DNA of 64,000 nt from Vesta saturnalis (GCA_036346205.1 JARFJB010002009.1:6034001-6098000), one strand, 5' to 3'. Shown: positions 1-11,048, counted from the stretch's first letter. Numbers and translations are program-made. The notes: generated by a model from the letters alone, not told the origin.

Positions 1-355
1 AAATGAAGTGGTTTATTTGGATTTTGCTGAATTGAAAACAAATTGCTCTGTTCCACTATATTACTTAGAAAGTCGTTATCAAAGAAGTATCGAAAATAAT
101 CGCCAGGTAATTTTACTTATTCCAATCGTGAAACAGTACCTTGCCATATAGGTACATCTTTCACATCGTTCAATCCCAGTGTTTCGTCACTATCGGAAGA
201 TACCTCCAGATTATGATCGACAATTTCTGGCGCACGTGACAGTTCATAATTTTTATGGTTGCTATCGGTGAGCCAGCTACCTTCACTATCATTCGGTATA
301 GCTCTGGGAATTGACTTTGTTGTTCCGTTTCCGTAAATGCACCTGTGCTTATTAT
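1..355 (-). pseudogene. piggyBac transposase N-terminal fragment
   Basis: Read on the minus strand this gives an acidic, Asp/Ser/Glu-rich segment (SSDSDETLGLNDVKDVPIW) followed by a stretch matching the start of the piggyBac DDE_Tnp_1_7 domain (YFRYFFDNDFLSNIVEQSN, then LFSIQQNPNKPL). That order, acidic N-terminus and then the 'F..FFD...IVEQTN' helix, is typical of piggyBac-type transposases, which excise and insert at TTAA. A splice-acceptor-like TTTTACTCTTGCAG precedes the frame at about 356. One in-frame TAA interrupts it near 120-130, so it is probably dead. The catalytic aspartates would lie beyond the left window edge. The longest open frame here (170-361) is a different frame and I do not believe it codes. 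Confidence 0.6.
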
Positions 356-507
356 CTGCAAGAGTAAAATATTTTTTGTTTATAACTTCAATTAGGTATA
401 TATTGTAATAGTCTTTTTGTGCCCCCTACTGTTGGAGACCATTTTGTAACAGTTCTCACGTTGGTGATCGTTTTGTAACGGGTGTGTTACCTTCGATTAT
501 TACATTG

Positions 508-1300
508 CTTGTATACACCTAGCTATAAAGAATAGTATTTGGGTTCTTTTTTAATCTTTCATAATTTCAAAATCCTGAGTAAAAATTTTGTATTGTTTCT
601 TGAAAATGTGAAACGGTTCAACGTCAACTAAGTGATTTTAATTTATAAAGATAACGTTCATTTACTAAACTTTACTTTTGTTATCACATTTCTGTTCGTG
701 TAAATGCAGTTTAATAATAATCAACAAATTCCCTTTTCCTTTTATCGGGACGCTCCAGCTGCTCAATAAAGTGATAAATGGTTATTGTTATCATTCATTA
801 AAATTGTTCTCAATCTGAGGTTATTAATTACCTGTACTTTGCAATTAATTGAACGTTCTTTCTTCAGTATTTATACATGCAGTGTTTGTATAAGCTTTTA
901 AGATTTGCAACAGTCAATAATAAAATGAATCAAAAGTGATAATATATAGTCAAATTCTATATGCAGACTGTTTTGTTTACAGCATTATATAAAAATGATT
1001 CTAATTCTGTTAGTATTTTTCTTAATATTAGCATGCAAAAACAATCGTTTACAAACGATCAACGCAATATATTTTCTTTCAGCCTTTGTACCTAAAGATA
1101 AATTTAAAAATAAATAAAACACACCAATTTTCGTTTATTTATACTATCAAAAGGATCTTACTTGTTATCACTTCGTTTGAACTGGTGACGTAATGCTTGC
1201 GTTCCTTGAACCGGCGAAGAGGCCTCAAATAGGTTATAGACTGCTAGCGCCTTGCTCTCTTTGTTCTTTTCAATATCTTCTTTGGATCTTTGTGGGGGAT
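508..1300. repeat. dispersed repeat, copy 1 (second copy 45310-46110)
   Basis: About 800 bp diverged but collinear with 45310-46110. Shared anchors are TATACACC..GCTA..AAAGAATA, TATAAGCTTTTAA, TTTTGTTTACA, AATATTCTTAATATTA-like sequence, ACTTACTTGTTA, and GCGCCTTGCTC.CTTTGTTC. On the minus strand both copies share a short coding-like stretch KEQREQGA and an AACAAGTAAG donor-like site, so this may be part of a transposon gene. I cannot name the family. Confidence 0.5.
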
Positions 1301-1434
1301 GAATACGATTCTAATTTTCTTTCATCACTTAATGATTTTAGTAAATAATTAAATAAAAACATATTATGTTTTAATTTTTCAACTTTGACAAAATTGTTTT
1401 CAACATCTTTAACAATTTTAATAGATATTACCAT

Positions 1435-1458
1435 TATATATATATATATATATATATT
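1435..1458. repeat. (TA)n microsatellite
   Basis: Twelve TA units in an otherwise AT-rich stretch with no gene. Confidence 0.9.
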
Positions 1459-1610
1459 ATAATTTAAAATACACCATTAAAAAACCTAAAGAAGATAAGT
1501 AGTTTATTACATAGAAATAATTAATACAAGTGAATATCTGCTATGGTTAACTCTTATAATTGTTTTTTTATGGGATTCCAAGGTAAACGGTTTTATACTT
1601 TTTATTACAA

Positions 1611-1770
1611 TAAGAGTAGTTTATTGACCTGCATCACATTTCTTTAATTGATATTGTTTAATTTTTATTTATCTTAAGTTTGGCGCACTATGTACGGAAT
1701 CAGCTGTAGTTTCTGTTTATAATTGAAAAAGAGTTTTCCGTAAATAAAGATTATTATTATTATTAAAAAA
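1611..1770 (+). mobile_element. LINE/SINE 3' tail with (ATT)n end
   Basis: The stretch ends in GTAAATAAAGATTATTATTATTATTAAAAAAAG. A polyadenylation-like AATAAA directly before a short ATT-repeat tail is how several insect non-LTR elements terminate. No coding sequence is visible upstream, so it would be a strongly 5'-truncated insertion. The bases from 1770 to about 2240 show no gene or repeat that I can support. Confidence 0.4.
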
Positions 1771-2250
1771 AGTTCTTACAGTAAGGCTAGTTTTTTCGCT
1801 GGTCCAAATTTTATTCACATCGGAAAAATCATAGCTTTAAAATAGGTATTTCCCGGTTACTCCCGATGCATCGAAAACTTGTTTTCCCGCACTGCGGTGT
1901 TTTTTACTTTCCAACAGAAACTAGGGTAATTACGTTGTATGGTTGGTAGCAGAATTGAAATGCTGCTGATATAACGGACGCGACAAGGCAATATTTTGAT
2001 ATAATTTCTTCGGGATCACCCCTTTTTCACAAATTTAACAAAAATAATTTTAAAGAAAATGGCGACTTAACGTTTGAATTTTTGTTGACATGTAACCATA
2101 ACAGCAATGTAACATTACAATGCCGGCAATGCTACCGATCCATTTAGCATAAAAAAAAACAAACGATGTTAAATTATTTGTTTTTAATTTTATTAATTTA
2201 TTCGTTACAAAATAGTTATTTGTATTATAAGTAACGAAAAGTATGGTTTT

Positions 2251-2314
2251 TCTTTACGAATCGCGATCTTTCTAATCGAGGCGCAGCCGAGACTAGAAAC
2301 GCGATGAGTAAAGA
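2251..2314. repeat. 64-bp imperfect palindrome
   Basis: TCTTTAC (2251-2257) pairs with GTAAAGA (2308-2314), ATCGCG (2260-2265) with CGCGAT (2300-2305), and TTTCTA (2269-2274) with TAGAAA (2294-2299), around a GC-rich centre GAGGCGCAGCCGAG. It is far more GC-rich than its surroundings and lies 150 bp upstream of the recombinase-like ORF, so it may be a recognition or terminal sequence of that element. Confidence 0.7.
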
Positions 2315-2462
2315 AGATTTTACTTTTTCCTATATTTTCGGATACTAAATGGAAATGGATTACATTTTATAAGAAATTATTTTAAAAAAAACATTACAAG
2401 CGCGAGAATCAAATTGCCTTTTCCACCACTGCAGCAATTTTGTCAAGTGTTATCTCGTGAAA

Positions 2463-2624
2463 ATGGAAATAAATAATGAAAATCATCCTGAAATACCGGC
2501 ATTAGCGCTTGAAGCTGTTGCTAGTTTATTACCCTTGAAATCACGAGATAAATATGAGAAGACCTACAATATTTTCAATTCTTGGAGGACGAAGAAGTTA
2601 ACACTCGCTTCTTTTCATGAAAAG
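2463..2624 (+). CDS. tyrosine-recombinase-like N-terminal exon (putative)
   Basis: An open frame from ATG at 2463 encodes a 54-residue peptide before a GTTAGT donor-like site. The central part (LEAVASLLPLKSRDKYEKTY, then NIFNSWRTKK) resembles the SAM-like core-binding domain of tyrosine recombinases (the 'R..Y......F..W' helix pattern) seen in insect Crypton-like or DIRS-like elements. The frame stays open to 2945, but after the donor the residues become hydrophobic and unstructured (YIYLFILSFIVVDILHV), as expected of intron read-through. No catalytic domain (R..HxxR..Y) was found, so this is a lone first exon or remnant. The family call is from memory of the pattern and is tentative. Confidence 0.4.
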
Positions 2625-3027
2625 GTTAGTTTTCCTGAATACATTTATTTATTTATTTTAAGTTTTATCGTGGTTGACATACTGCATGTAAATAACTATT
2701 CCGCGGCGGCGTTGGATTCCGGTAAACACATGCACATTTCAACAATTTTTAATATGTTGTTGTGTGGTATATCTTCACTCTTGCAATGGTTAAAAAAGCT
2801 CAACACATTGTTTGTCAATAGAAACATGAACTTCTTTCCACTCTTTTATTCCTTTAGTGGTTGTATATCTTTTAATGCATACAATTTTATCAAAAAGTTC
2901 ATCTATATGAATGTCAGGGTGTTGTTTTTGAAAAACCGTTTATGAGTCAAATTGAGTTACGGTTAGGTCTTCTCCTTCATTTACCAAAGCTACTAGCATA
3001 GTGTTAATTTGCTTTGGCAAAAAGACT

Positions 3028-4168
3028 TCATTTTTTCGGTTCTATTAATTGTTGCTTTAAATTTGATAGAACCATGTATACTTCTATCATTGAAGATTTT
3101 TCAGATTCCACTTGCAGCTCACATTTGTGAAATGTAGAAGCTTGTGAGCGAATAAACCTTAGCCAAACTTCAAAAACATTGTTTTTAAAACTATTAACAT
3201 TCAACGTGGGGCATTTTTCTTTAGAGAGAAAGTAACTTTGTAACGGTTGGAATATGTTTAATATTCTTTCTCTCGAAAGTACCAACGCCATACATCTGGT
3301 TTGACTGTATCCTAACAGTTTTTGGTATTCAACATTAACATATTCACAAAATTCTTTTAATTGTTCAACTCGAACAGTATAAATGTAGAAATAGCCCTAG
3401 ATTTTTACAATAATGGCTTCGATGTCAATAAGCAAGCTAATGTCTGAATACAGTTATGAAGGATATGAGCAGCACGGTTCACTACTAAAGGTCTTTTAAG
3501 TACCGCTGACCTTTATGAAAGACGTTATTTTGGCTGTCTTGCTGCTCTTCCAAAATTATAATTTATGTAATCAGCGAACATTACCATTATTTTTGTTGCG
3601 AATTCGTATTAAATACGATTGACAAATTTTGTCAATCGTTTTAATAATATATTCGGATATAATGTCTGAAGTTTCACCTGGAAGATCTTGTTTTTCATAA
3701 AATATCTTAAGAGTATAGGACAAGTTTAGTATAGATTGTTACAAAATTGACCGTTCCAAGATCATTTTTAATGGAGCTTAATGATTCTGTTTTTGTTAAA
3801 TGTTACACACAGTACTTTCAGATTTGGTTCTAGCATATGAAAATTTTTGTTGGAAGCAACTTTTTATTATCTTACTAGTGCAATCCAGAAAAAGGGCTGA
3901 TTGTAGATCGCGTTGTGGTATGACCGAGTAAATTGAATTGCAACTATCTTTTGTTTTTCAGTTCCAAATGTATCCTTACGAAAAAAAGACACCTTGCTAC
4001 TACTAGAAGCAGCAATATCTTTCTTTTTATGCTTTAGTGTCGATATGTGCAAGTGAAAACTGTGCACAACATTCTAAGTACTTTACAGTACTATCTGAGG
4101 TTGTCTTTTTAATAAATGGATATTTACTTTCCATATCTCTATTAAATGTGTACTTTCTTTTTGGCATT
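3028..4168 (-). pseudogene. hAT-type transposase remnant (BED finger + hAT core)
   Basis: The reading starts near 4168 with MPKRKYTFNRDMESKYPFIK, then a degenerate BED-type zinc finger, then a basic/Ser-rich segment (SSSSKVSFFRKDTFG). Further on come AAHILHNCIQTLACLL, VRVEQLKEFCEYVNVEYQKL and FLSKEKCPTLNVNSFKNNVF followed by EVWLRFIRSQ. This is the domain order of hAT transposases of the ZBED/SCAND3-like group that are widespread in insects. Stops and frame changes occur at about 4030, 3870 and 3390, and the dimerisation C-terminus is missing, so it is non-functional. I could not locate terminal repeats. The 3028-3291 frame is the best preserved part. Confidence 0.75.
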
Positions 4169-4169
4169 T

Positions 4170-5062
4170 TCTGATTTTCTACCGTCCTAGATACATACAC
4201 TATAACGATTATTTATTTAAAAACAGTTATTTATTAACACTTGACATCAACTAACGAACTGTTCACACTTTATTTACACACACCGGTAAATTTATTTTCC
4301 TCACGTACAATACACCATCGTAAGCAAATTCTTTTCGCGCTAGACTTGATACTTAATACTGCCTCACAAATGGGATCGTACGCTATTTATTTAAGTCAGC
4401 AAAAGTGCTAGAATAATCTCGTAAGTTGTAGAACTTGTGACGTCATCCTATTGTGTCTTATGTGGAGGTGGCGCTATCTTTTTCGTACTTTCTAGCATTT
4501 GATTAATTCCTTCTCAACAATGAAAGTCAGAAAAAGGACTTCTTTATAAATACGTAATTTATTAAAATAATTCCATATATCAAATGATGTGTTTAAAACA
4601 GGGATAGTCCATTATAATACGGGGCGAATGGTCACCTTGGCCTGATGTCGCGAATTAGTAACATTCGGCTAATAAGGGTTAAATGAAATGAAATTTTTAC
4701 ATGTGTGTGTAAAATGTGTTGCTAACCTCCAGTGAGGGAAACTTCTAAAATGAAATTGTATTAACCGCAACCAAGAGCAGAAATGTAAAGTTATTTCCAT
4801 CACTTAGAACTATAATGAATCCTGAATAGAACATAAGAAAGAAGGCTATGTTCAGAGTTTAAAAAATAGTTGAAATTATGACAGAATTCCGATATCGGAT
4901 TAGCGCTTCTTTTCAAACGCTACGGTTGAACATGCAACTTTTAACGTTTTAACACATATTATATGACGAAGATGGAAATAAAGTCGTTGTATATAACCCC
5001 GCGAATGCTGAACTAAAACCTACACTGTACGTTAAAACGTAGGTTCAATTTAAGTGCATGCG
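4170..5062. other. no gene recognised
   Basis: AT-rich non-coding sequence with no open frame of note on either strand and no repeat that I could match elsewhere in the window. Confidence 0.5.
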
Positions 5063-5445
5063 TTAGAAGAAGATGCAAATGTGCATCGACTTAAAATCAC
5101 TACACAGCGGTACTTCAAATTTTTTTACTTATATCGGTTTTAAAACGTTAAAACTTAACTAAACCAAATTGAATAATTCTAATTTATTTAAAATATGCAT
5201 AAATAAATTCATTATGACGATATAAATAATTAAGTTCCTAAAAGTACCTAAACAATATCTGATGAGCCCGAATAGCTACATAAAATATTAACATACAATT
5301 TATATAAAATCGTTTTACGATCTAATTGCGTAGGGTTTATTCCATAATTCGGAACCTTCAACAAGCCGCTTAAATTTTAAATTATGATAGTTTTACAAAT
5401 TAATAACTATTATTTTCAGTTATTTTTACAACTTGTAACTATTTC

Positions 5446-5935
5446 ACACAAAAAAAAAAGAATTCCAATTAAGAAAATTTGAAATTTGAAGGTTTTTTGG
5501 TTTCGAAAAGCGTTCTATATTTCAATTTTACACAAAAAAGACGAACTTCACTTCACAAAATTGAAAAACTGAAATTTAATTTTAAAATGTGCACAAATAC
5601 TTTCATTATGACGTTATAAACTTTCAAGTTTCTAAAAGTACCTAAACAATTAAATTTCTAGGGCAATTAAATTTTTTTGAATATATAGGTATACGATACA
5701 GAAGCCAGCGATTGGAAGTATGATGACAGTAATTAGGGAATCTGCTAATTGTATTGTGTACAATTATAGTTGAAAAGTTTTTTTGAAAGACAAAAATCTG
5801 TAAAATTTCAGTTTTTGAATTTTGTGAAATAAAGTTGGTCTATAAAATTAAAATTTAAAACGCTTTTTGAAACCAAAAAAACCATCAAATTTCAATTTTC
5901 TTAACTGGAATTCTTTTTTTTTGTGTACAATGATA
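5446..5935. mobile_element. inner palindromic MITE
   Basis: 5449-5520 and 5850-5932 are inverted copies (AAAAAGAATTCCAATTAAGAA versus the complement of TTAACTGGAATTC...; GGTTTTTTGGTTTC versus GAAACCAAAAAAACC). A second inner pair, 5549-5580 / 5795-5830, centres on CACAAAATTGAAAAACTGAAATT. The loop carries a copy (5580-5655) of part of the outer arm (5185-5260), so the two structures are related. Confidence 0.65.
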
Positions 5936-5956
5936 TATTAAGTGATATGAAAATTG

Positions 5957-7146
5957 CCAAGAAGGGGTAGGAAACAATTTTGTCGGGTGTATATTGTGCG
6001 AGATTGTGTTCAGTTCTTTATTGTTTTCGCTTGTGATTGTTTGATTTGAAGGTGTGATCATGCCTAGAGTGTGCCAACGTGGAAATTACCGCCAGTTAAG
6101 CGAATTCGACAGAGGTGGTATAGTTGGTTTGCGCGAAGGTGGGTTTTCGTTTAGAGAAATCGCAAATCGCCTTAACCGGAACCAATCCACCATCATGCGC
6201 TGCTATCAGGCATGGACTAGGGAGAGTCAGAAACGCCGCAGAAGAGGAACCGGGGGGCGAAGAACAAATGAAGTGCAGGACCGCCATCTGCAACTTATGG
6301 CAACAAGGTTAGCTAACGAAGGTTGTCCTGATACCCTTCGAACGGTTTACCGCAGAATCAGAGCTTTCGGCTTACAATCCTATCGGTCATATCTTTGTGT
6401 TACCACTAACGGCTCTACATAGACGGCAACGTTTGGAGTGGTATAGGTTGCGACTGCACTGGAACCAAGAGTGGCATAGAGTGGTGTTCACTGTTGAATC
6501 CCGATTCTGTTTGGGGGTGCATAATGGCCGTATGAGGGTTAGACGAAATGATGAATTTTCTGTTGCGAGGCATGTGCAGCAAACTGTAGGGATTATGGTA
6601 TGGGGTGCTACAACTTATAGGAGTAGGTTTGGTATTCATCCGAGGCAATATGAACGCCCAATAATGATATGTGAATGAGTTGGTAGAACCCCATATTCTT
6701 CCATTTGTTCACCAGTTGGAAGACCCACTTTTGCAGCAGGATAACGCCCGTCTCCATATTGCAAAACGTTCTTTGGGCCGATTTGCAGAGGATAATGTTA
6801 ATCTCTTGCCATTTCCACCCAGATCTCCCGACCTTTCGCCCATCGAGCATGTTTGGGACATTATGGGGAGAAGACTGAGAATCTTCCAGCATCCTCCGCA
6901 GACGCTACAGGCTCTACAGCACGAATTACAGGTTACTTTGGACACAGTACGTCTAGAGGACATCGACCATCTGCTAGAATCTATGCCACGAGTGGAGGGG
7001 TGTAACCAACAGGGGGGACCAACCCATTATTAATAAAAACTACGTTTATGTTTTGTTCTATTTCTTTGACATTTTAATCAATTGCTACCTTTTAGTAGTT
7101 AAACGTTTCTGTCAAGTTTAGTCAAAAAATTCCTACCCCTTCTTGG
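5957..7146 (+). mobile_element. Tc1-like DNA transposon
   Basis: A perfect 17-bp terminal inverted repeat, CCAAGAAGGGGTAGGAA at 5957-5973 and its complement at 7130-7146, brackets a Tc1-type transposase reading frame. The repeats probably extend outward imperfectly (AAATTG is found on both sides, then AGTGA-type sequence) to a TA dinucleotide. The element sits at the centre of a larger palindrome, and its insertion there would explain why that palindrome's two arms are far apart. Confidence 0.8.
6060..7033 (+). pseudogene. Tc1-like transposase, frameshifted and catalytically dead
   Basis: This encodes a cut-and-paste transposase in three frames. Residues 1-120 form the paired-like HTH region (FDRGGIVGLREGGFSFREIA, then ANRLNRNQSTIMRCY, with a basic RRRRGTGGRR linker). 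A frameshift near 6390 leads into LEWYRLRLHWNQEWHRVVF and TVESRFCLGVHNGRMRVRR, and a second between about 6610 and 6675 leads into QQDNARLHIAKR and PPRSPDLSPIEHVWDIMGRR. The second Asp (QQDNAR) and the Glu (SPIEHVW) of the DDE triad are present. The first Asp, normally in F(T/S)DESRF, is Val here (FTVESRF). Total length, about 320 residues, is normal for Tc1. Start is the ATG at 6060. Confidence 0.85.
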
Positions 7147-7305
7147 TGTTGCAATTTCCACGTCACTGAGTATAGTTTAAATTACAAAAATAATTGAAAA
7201 TAAGAATTGTCAATATGAGAAAAATATAATTTAAAATTAGGTTAGGAATTAAGGAATAAACCGTAAGCGATTAGATAGTAAAACGATTTTATATAAATTG
7301 TATGT

Positions 7306-8439
7306 TTGTAACAACCCATTTTGAGTTGTATTAAAATATACCGTAATTTATGCTCTTCGTTCATTTACTTGTAAATATAAGAAAAAAAATTTAATTATTA
7401 AGGAATTATAGGTATGTGGTAGGCAACTTAATTTGCATTTTGGTGTAACTTAAGTGCATATCTTCTTAAGGGTTTATACTCCCACTTCTTTAAATTATTT
7501 TTTTCTGCTCATATTTTCGCGCAAGGCGTCATCATCTGACTTGCTAAGCGTCCATTTTTTCATTTCATGCAGGAAGCCATTTTTGGGTTTTCACCTAAAT
7601 TTTGTGAAAAGTGCCATTGATTTAATGGTAAGAAATATTTAACTCGTAATACTAAAATCTAAAACATTTGCTTTTTGCAGGCACTTTTATTTTTTTATTT
7701 ACTTTTACGTTTACATTTTTACCACTTTTGGCATTTTGATGCTTATGATTGTAATTTTGCACTTAATTTAGATCTAAACTAGATCACACCTTTTTATTTG
7801 AACTTTCGAGAGAATGCAATAAACATTGGATTACCCAAATTTCTTGGAGAGCAATTTATAAGAAATAAAATTCCATTTTGGTGAGGTTTACAACGTAATA
7901 GCATTGTTATTGCGATTTATTGCGCAACATTGATACAAGGATTACATCACATTGGTTTGCATTTCCGCATTTATTTTTTACAATACCAGGGGTTCTCAAG
8001 AAGATGTATTATATTTTGTAACAGGTATTTATAAGTTTAATGATTTCTTAGTATAAGGCTAATTTTAAGATATATTTTATATAACCCTAAATTTAACTGT
8101 TAATAAACATAGTCTGTATATTTTTTATTTTTTATATTTTGATAAAATTTTTATTGTAAACCTCGGTTTAGTTATTCCGAGCATAATAAAAAAATAACTT
8201 GGCGTCCGAGATCATTTTTATTAGTGTTACATTGCAGTTTTTTCTATTGATGTTAAGTGGAAATAACACAGCATAAATTGTGGTAATTAAGCAAAACAAA
8301 AGCAACCGGCCTATTTAAACTACCGACCGAGACAAAGGCATTATTTTTGGTGAACGGGTTGTATCTCGAGTTAGTTTAACGATTTGTTTTGAGAACATTT
8401 AACACCCAATAATTGATTAAATTTTTTAAACCTGTTCAA
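7306..8439. other. insertion separating two right-arm pieces; no gene seen
   Basis: This ~1.1-kb block has no counterpart in the left arm and separates the two halves of the right arm. No convincing coding sequence or terminal repeats were seen. Confidence 0.4.
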
Positions 8440-8695
8440 CCACGTCATTATATGTTAATATTTTATGTAGGTATTCGGGCTCATCAGAAATTGTTTTTTA
8501 ATTGCTTAGGTGCTTTTAGGAACACAATGAATTTTTTATGCACATTTTAAATAAATGAGAATTATTCAATTATTCAATTTAGTAAGTTTGTAACATTTTA
8601 AAAACGATATGAATAAAAAAAAAATTAAATACCACTGTGTAATGATTTTAAGTCGATATTTGTCATGCCGATGCACATTTGCATCTTCTTTCTTA

Positions 8696-9887
8696 CTTTC
8701 TGGTCAAATTCGAAATGTTAGATTCATGTTTTTTTTTTACAAATTGTGACTAAAAGCTTTAATAAAATGTTTGTAATGTGACAAATACAGAATTGTTTGC
8801 CTTTTGTAATTTGTATTTGTTGATTGTTATTCCTTTTGGATGTGACATTATCAGATGTAAATTAATTCGACTGAGGGATCATTTTAAAAAATCAGATAAA
8901 TTGTACAAAATTTAACTCCGAACGTTTACTCTGCATAAAACTTAAATCGTGTAAAATACTTCAACTGAGGTGAGATAATTAAAAGTCGCCTATAAAAAAA
9001 AGGAAAACTCTTCAAATTTACTAATTTCTCCCTTTTCAGAAACTTGCCTTTTAGACCATTTTGTGCTTTTAAAAGAAAACTTTTTCGATGTATAGGTAGG
9101 TATACAGTGCATACTTTTAACAAGTTACAAGTCTGAAGTGAAAATTGTTGTACTTTTAAACCCTCTTTAGTGGTACGAGATTTAAAAAATTTTAAATCTT
9201 ATAACTTTGTCGGTATTTGTAAAACAATTTCTAATGATAAAATAATAAATAAAACTTCCCTCTCGGTGTATAACTGAAAAATGAACATTAAAGGTAAAAG
9301 CACAAAGTACTCTAATAAATTTCAATTGGTGCTTTATGAATATTTAATTTTTATACGTACAATTTTTTTGTAACTATGATTTAGAAGGCTATTCAAATTG
9401 TAGTGCCCCATTAACAACTGCCCTGTTCAGTATTCAAATAAGAAAGAAGCATTCATTGTATTGAGCCGAGAAAGTAAAAACGAAGGAAAGTATTATGTAA
9501 ATGAATGTGTCATAATTTCACTTTTTAATTATTTTCCAGTTGAAAATAAGTTGTACGAAATTTTTTGAATTATTTAAACTGCCATAACAGTTTTATTTCC
9601 ACATTGTGCACAAACGTAATGAAATTGCGTAATGTTTAGATATGCCGGTCGCATACCGGATAGCATAGAACGACATTCTGTAAACTTAATGGTAAATAAG
9701 AAAACGAGATTGAGCAAACTAGTACTAGAACCTTTTTAAATAACTTTAGATAAATAGATTTTGCTGTTTAGACTTATTTCCTAAATTGTAGATTTAGTGT
9801 TTTACGTACATTTCTTTGGAAGAAACGAGAAAAGTGTTGATGAAAATGAATCTGAACTAATATTATTAAAGTAGTGTATAAAAAAAA
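8696..9887. other. no gene recognised
   Basis: AT-rich non-coding sequence. The only structure noted is a short hairpin CCGGT-CGCAT-ACCGG near 9644-9659. Short open frames such as 8926-9123 on the minus strand have no recognisable motif. Confidence 0.5.
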
Positions 9888-10093
9888 TCAATTCTAATTT
9901 AAATGCGGTTGTTAGTTATTCACCCCTTCATGTATTTAAGTTAGCTCCAGACGTAACTACCGATCAAATTGTGCAGCATTTAACTAGTAACAATTATTCT
10001 AGTCATGTGAAATGTGAAAAATTAATATCTAGAAGACCCGATGAATACAACTCTTTTAAGGTTTCAATCTCAAGTGAACAGTTTCAAAATTAA
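9888..10093 (+). pseudogene. LINE ORF1-like (nucleic-acid-binding) fragment
   Basis: The frame gives VVSYSPLHVFKLAPDVTTDQ followed by IVQHLTSNNYSSHVKCEKLI and SRRPDEYNSFKVSIS. The sequence order 'L.P..T...I..HL......V.CEKL..R...Y.SFKV.I' is typical of the RNA-binding-like domain in ORF1 of insect jockey/X-type non-LTR retrotransposons. It ends at an in-frame TAA at 10091-10093, before the usual 'W..G' segment, and lacks a start codon, CCHC knuckles and ORF2. It is probably a truncated relic. Confidence 0.5.
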
Positions 10094-10283
10094 GAAAACC
10101 GGAAATTTGATCCGGAGGAACAAAAATGAACAATTTTTTTTTATTTCATCTAGTGAACAAAAAGATAGCTTCCTAAGCGTAGCCCATTCAAACGTCCAAC
10201 GCGTAAAATATAAAATGGATGAAACAGAAACTTTTTTTGTGACGTCACCTCTGGAGCACCTTAACTTTCACTTTTTTTATTTA

Positions 10284-11048
10284 CACGGTGTTTATTAAAT
10301 AGTGTTAAAGCTTCAGCTAGCGTTATAGCCCATGCGAATCTGAGAAGCTTCATAAAAGAATTAATGGTAGTCGATGCGCCGTTTCTTCTAACGGGCCATC
10401 CAAAAATGACATTAAATTGCAACGTTGGAAGCTACATGTAAACAAATTCACCACATGATACGTGACACAAGGTTTCAGAAGCATGTTGGTGATCAAAACA
10501 ATACAAAAAGTACAGAACACATTTTTTATTATTGAACATATTGTTGAAAATGACCACCGTCCATGTCCATGCACAATTCCAATCGAAGAGAGATTGAATC
10601 GTTCCAACATTTCCAGGGTTATTTGCTGAACGGCAGCACGTTGAATGAGTACATGATCACCAGTGAAATATGAAATCCAACGACGCAATGGGTGCAAAAA
10701 ATGCCTGTCACACTGATGTATACAAACGTCACCAATAAATTGGGCTAGTTGCCAAGCGTACTTTTCTCAAATTCTGCATCTTTTAAAACCTTAAGCTGAG
10801 GTTTTAGAAGGTACGGAATGCAACCAAAAAATTGCAAAAAAATTCAACATCAATATTTTGTTTGAAAATGAATTTTTCATCGGATATTTTCCCAGATAAA
10901 AGCTAATGAAGTCGGTCAAATTTCTAACTTTGATGGCTCGTAAGAATAAATGGTGCACCGCCTAGCAATAATTTTGTTATAGGGCTTTTCAGCTTTGCCT
11001 GGACTATAACGCTGCCTGAAACTTTAACACTAATTAATAAACGCCCTG
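10284..11048 (-). mobile_element. 765-bp mariner/Tc1-superfamily element, deletion derivative
   Basis: Inverted ends of ~70 bp are visible: CACGGTGTTTATTAAATAGT from 10284 and the complement of ACTAATTAATAAACGCCCTG ending at 11048. The match continues through TGTTAAAG.TTCAG..AGCGTTATAG. The element is flanked by TA on both sides (10282-10283 and 11049-11050), as expected of this superfamily. Only the 3' end of a transposase gene remains inside. Confidence 0.8.
10530..10720 (-). pseudogene. mariner-type transposase C-terminal remnant
   Basis: On the minus strand, residues QQITLEMLERFN are followed after a frameshift by ELCMDMDGGHFQQYVQ and a stop. This is the usual C-terminus ('E.....C...GGHFQ..L') of a mariner-like DDE transposase. 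The catalytic domain is absent. The longer open frame 10350-10697 includes this region in the wrong frame beyond the shift. Confidence 0.6.

Larger units (their letters stand above)
5063..8695. mobile_element. long-inverted-repeat element, interrupted by nested insertions
   Basis: 5063-5290 is matched in reverse complement by 8440-8695 (anchors GAAGATGCAAATGTGCATCG, CTGATGAGCCCGAATA, ACATAAAATATTAACATA). The next part, 5292-5440, is matched by 7170-7305 (anchors CATACAATTTATATAAAATC, GGTTTATTCC). So a left arm of about 380 bp corresponds to a right arm split by 7306-8440. The centre holds a smaller palindrome (5446-5935) and a Tc1-like element. I see no coding capacity of its own, which fits a fold-back or MITE-type element that later received insertions. 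Confidence 0.65.

Noticed and set aside
170..361. 63-residue minus-strand frame at the left edge
   Set aside because: The neighbouring frame of the same strand carries the piggyBac signature; this one does not.
2625..2945. Continuation of the recombinase-like ORF as a 162-residue protein
   Set aside because: After the GTTAGT donor the composition becomes random and hydrophobic; treated as intron read-through.
6096..6963. Minus-strand frames across the Tc1 element
   Set aside because: Antisense shadows; the plus-strand frames carry the transposase motifs.
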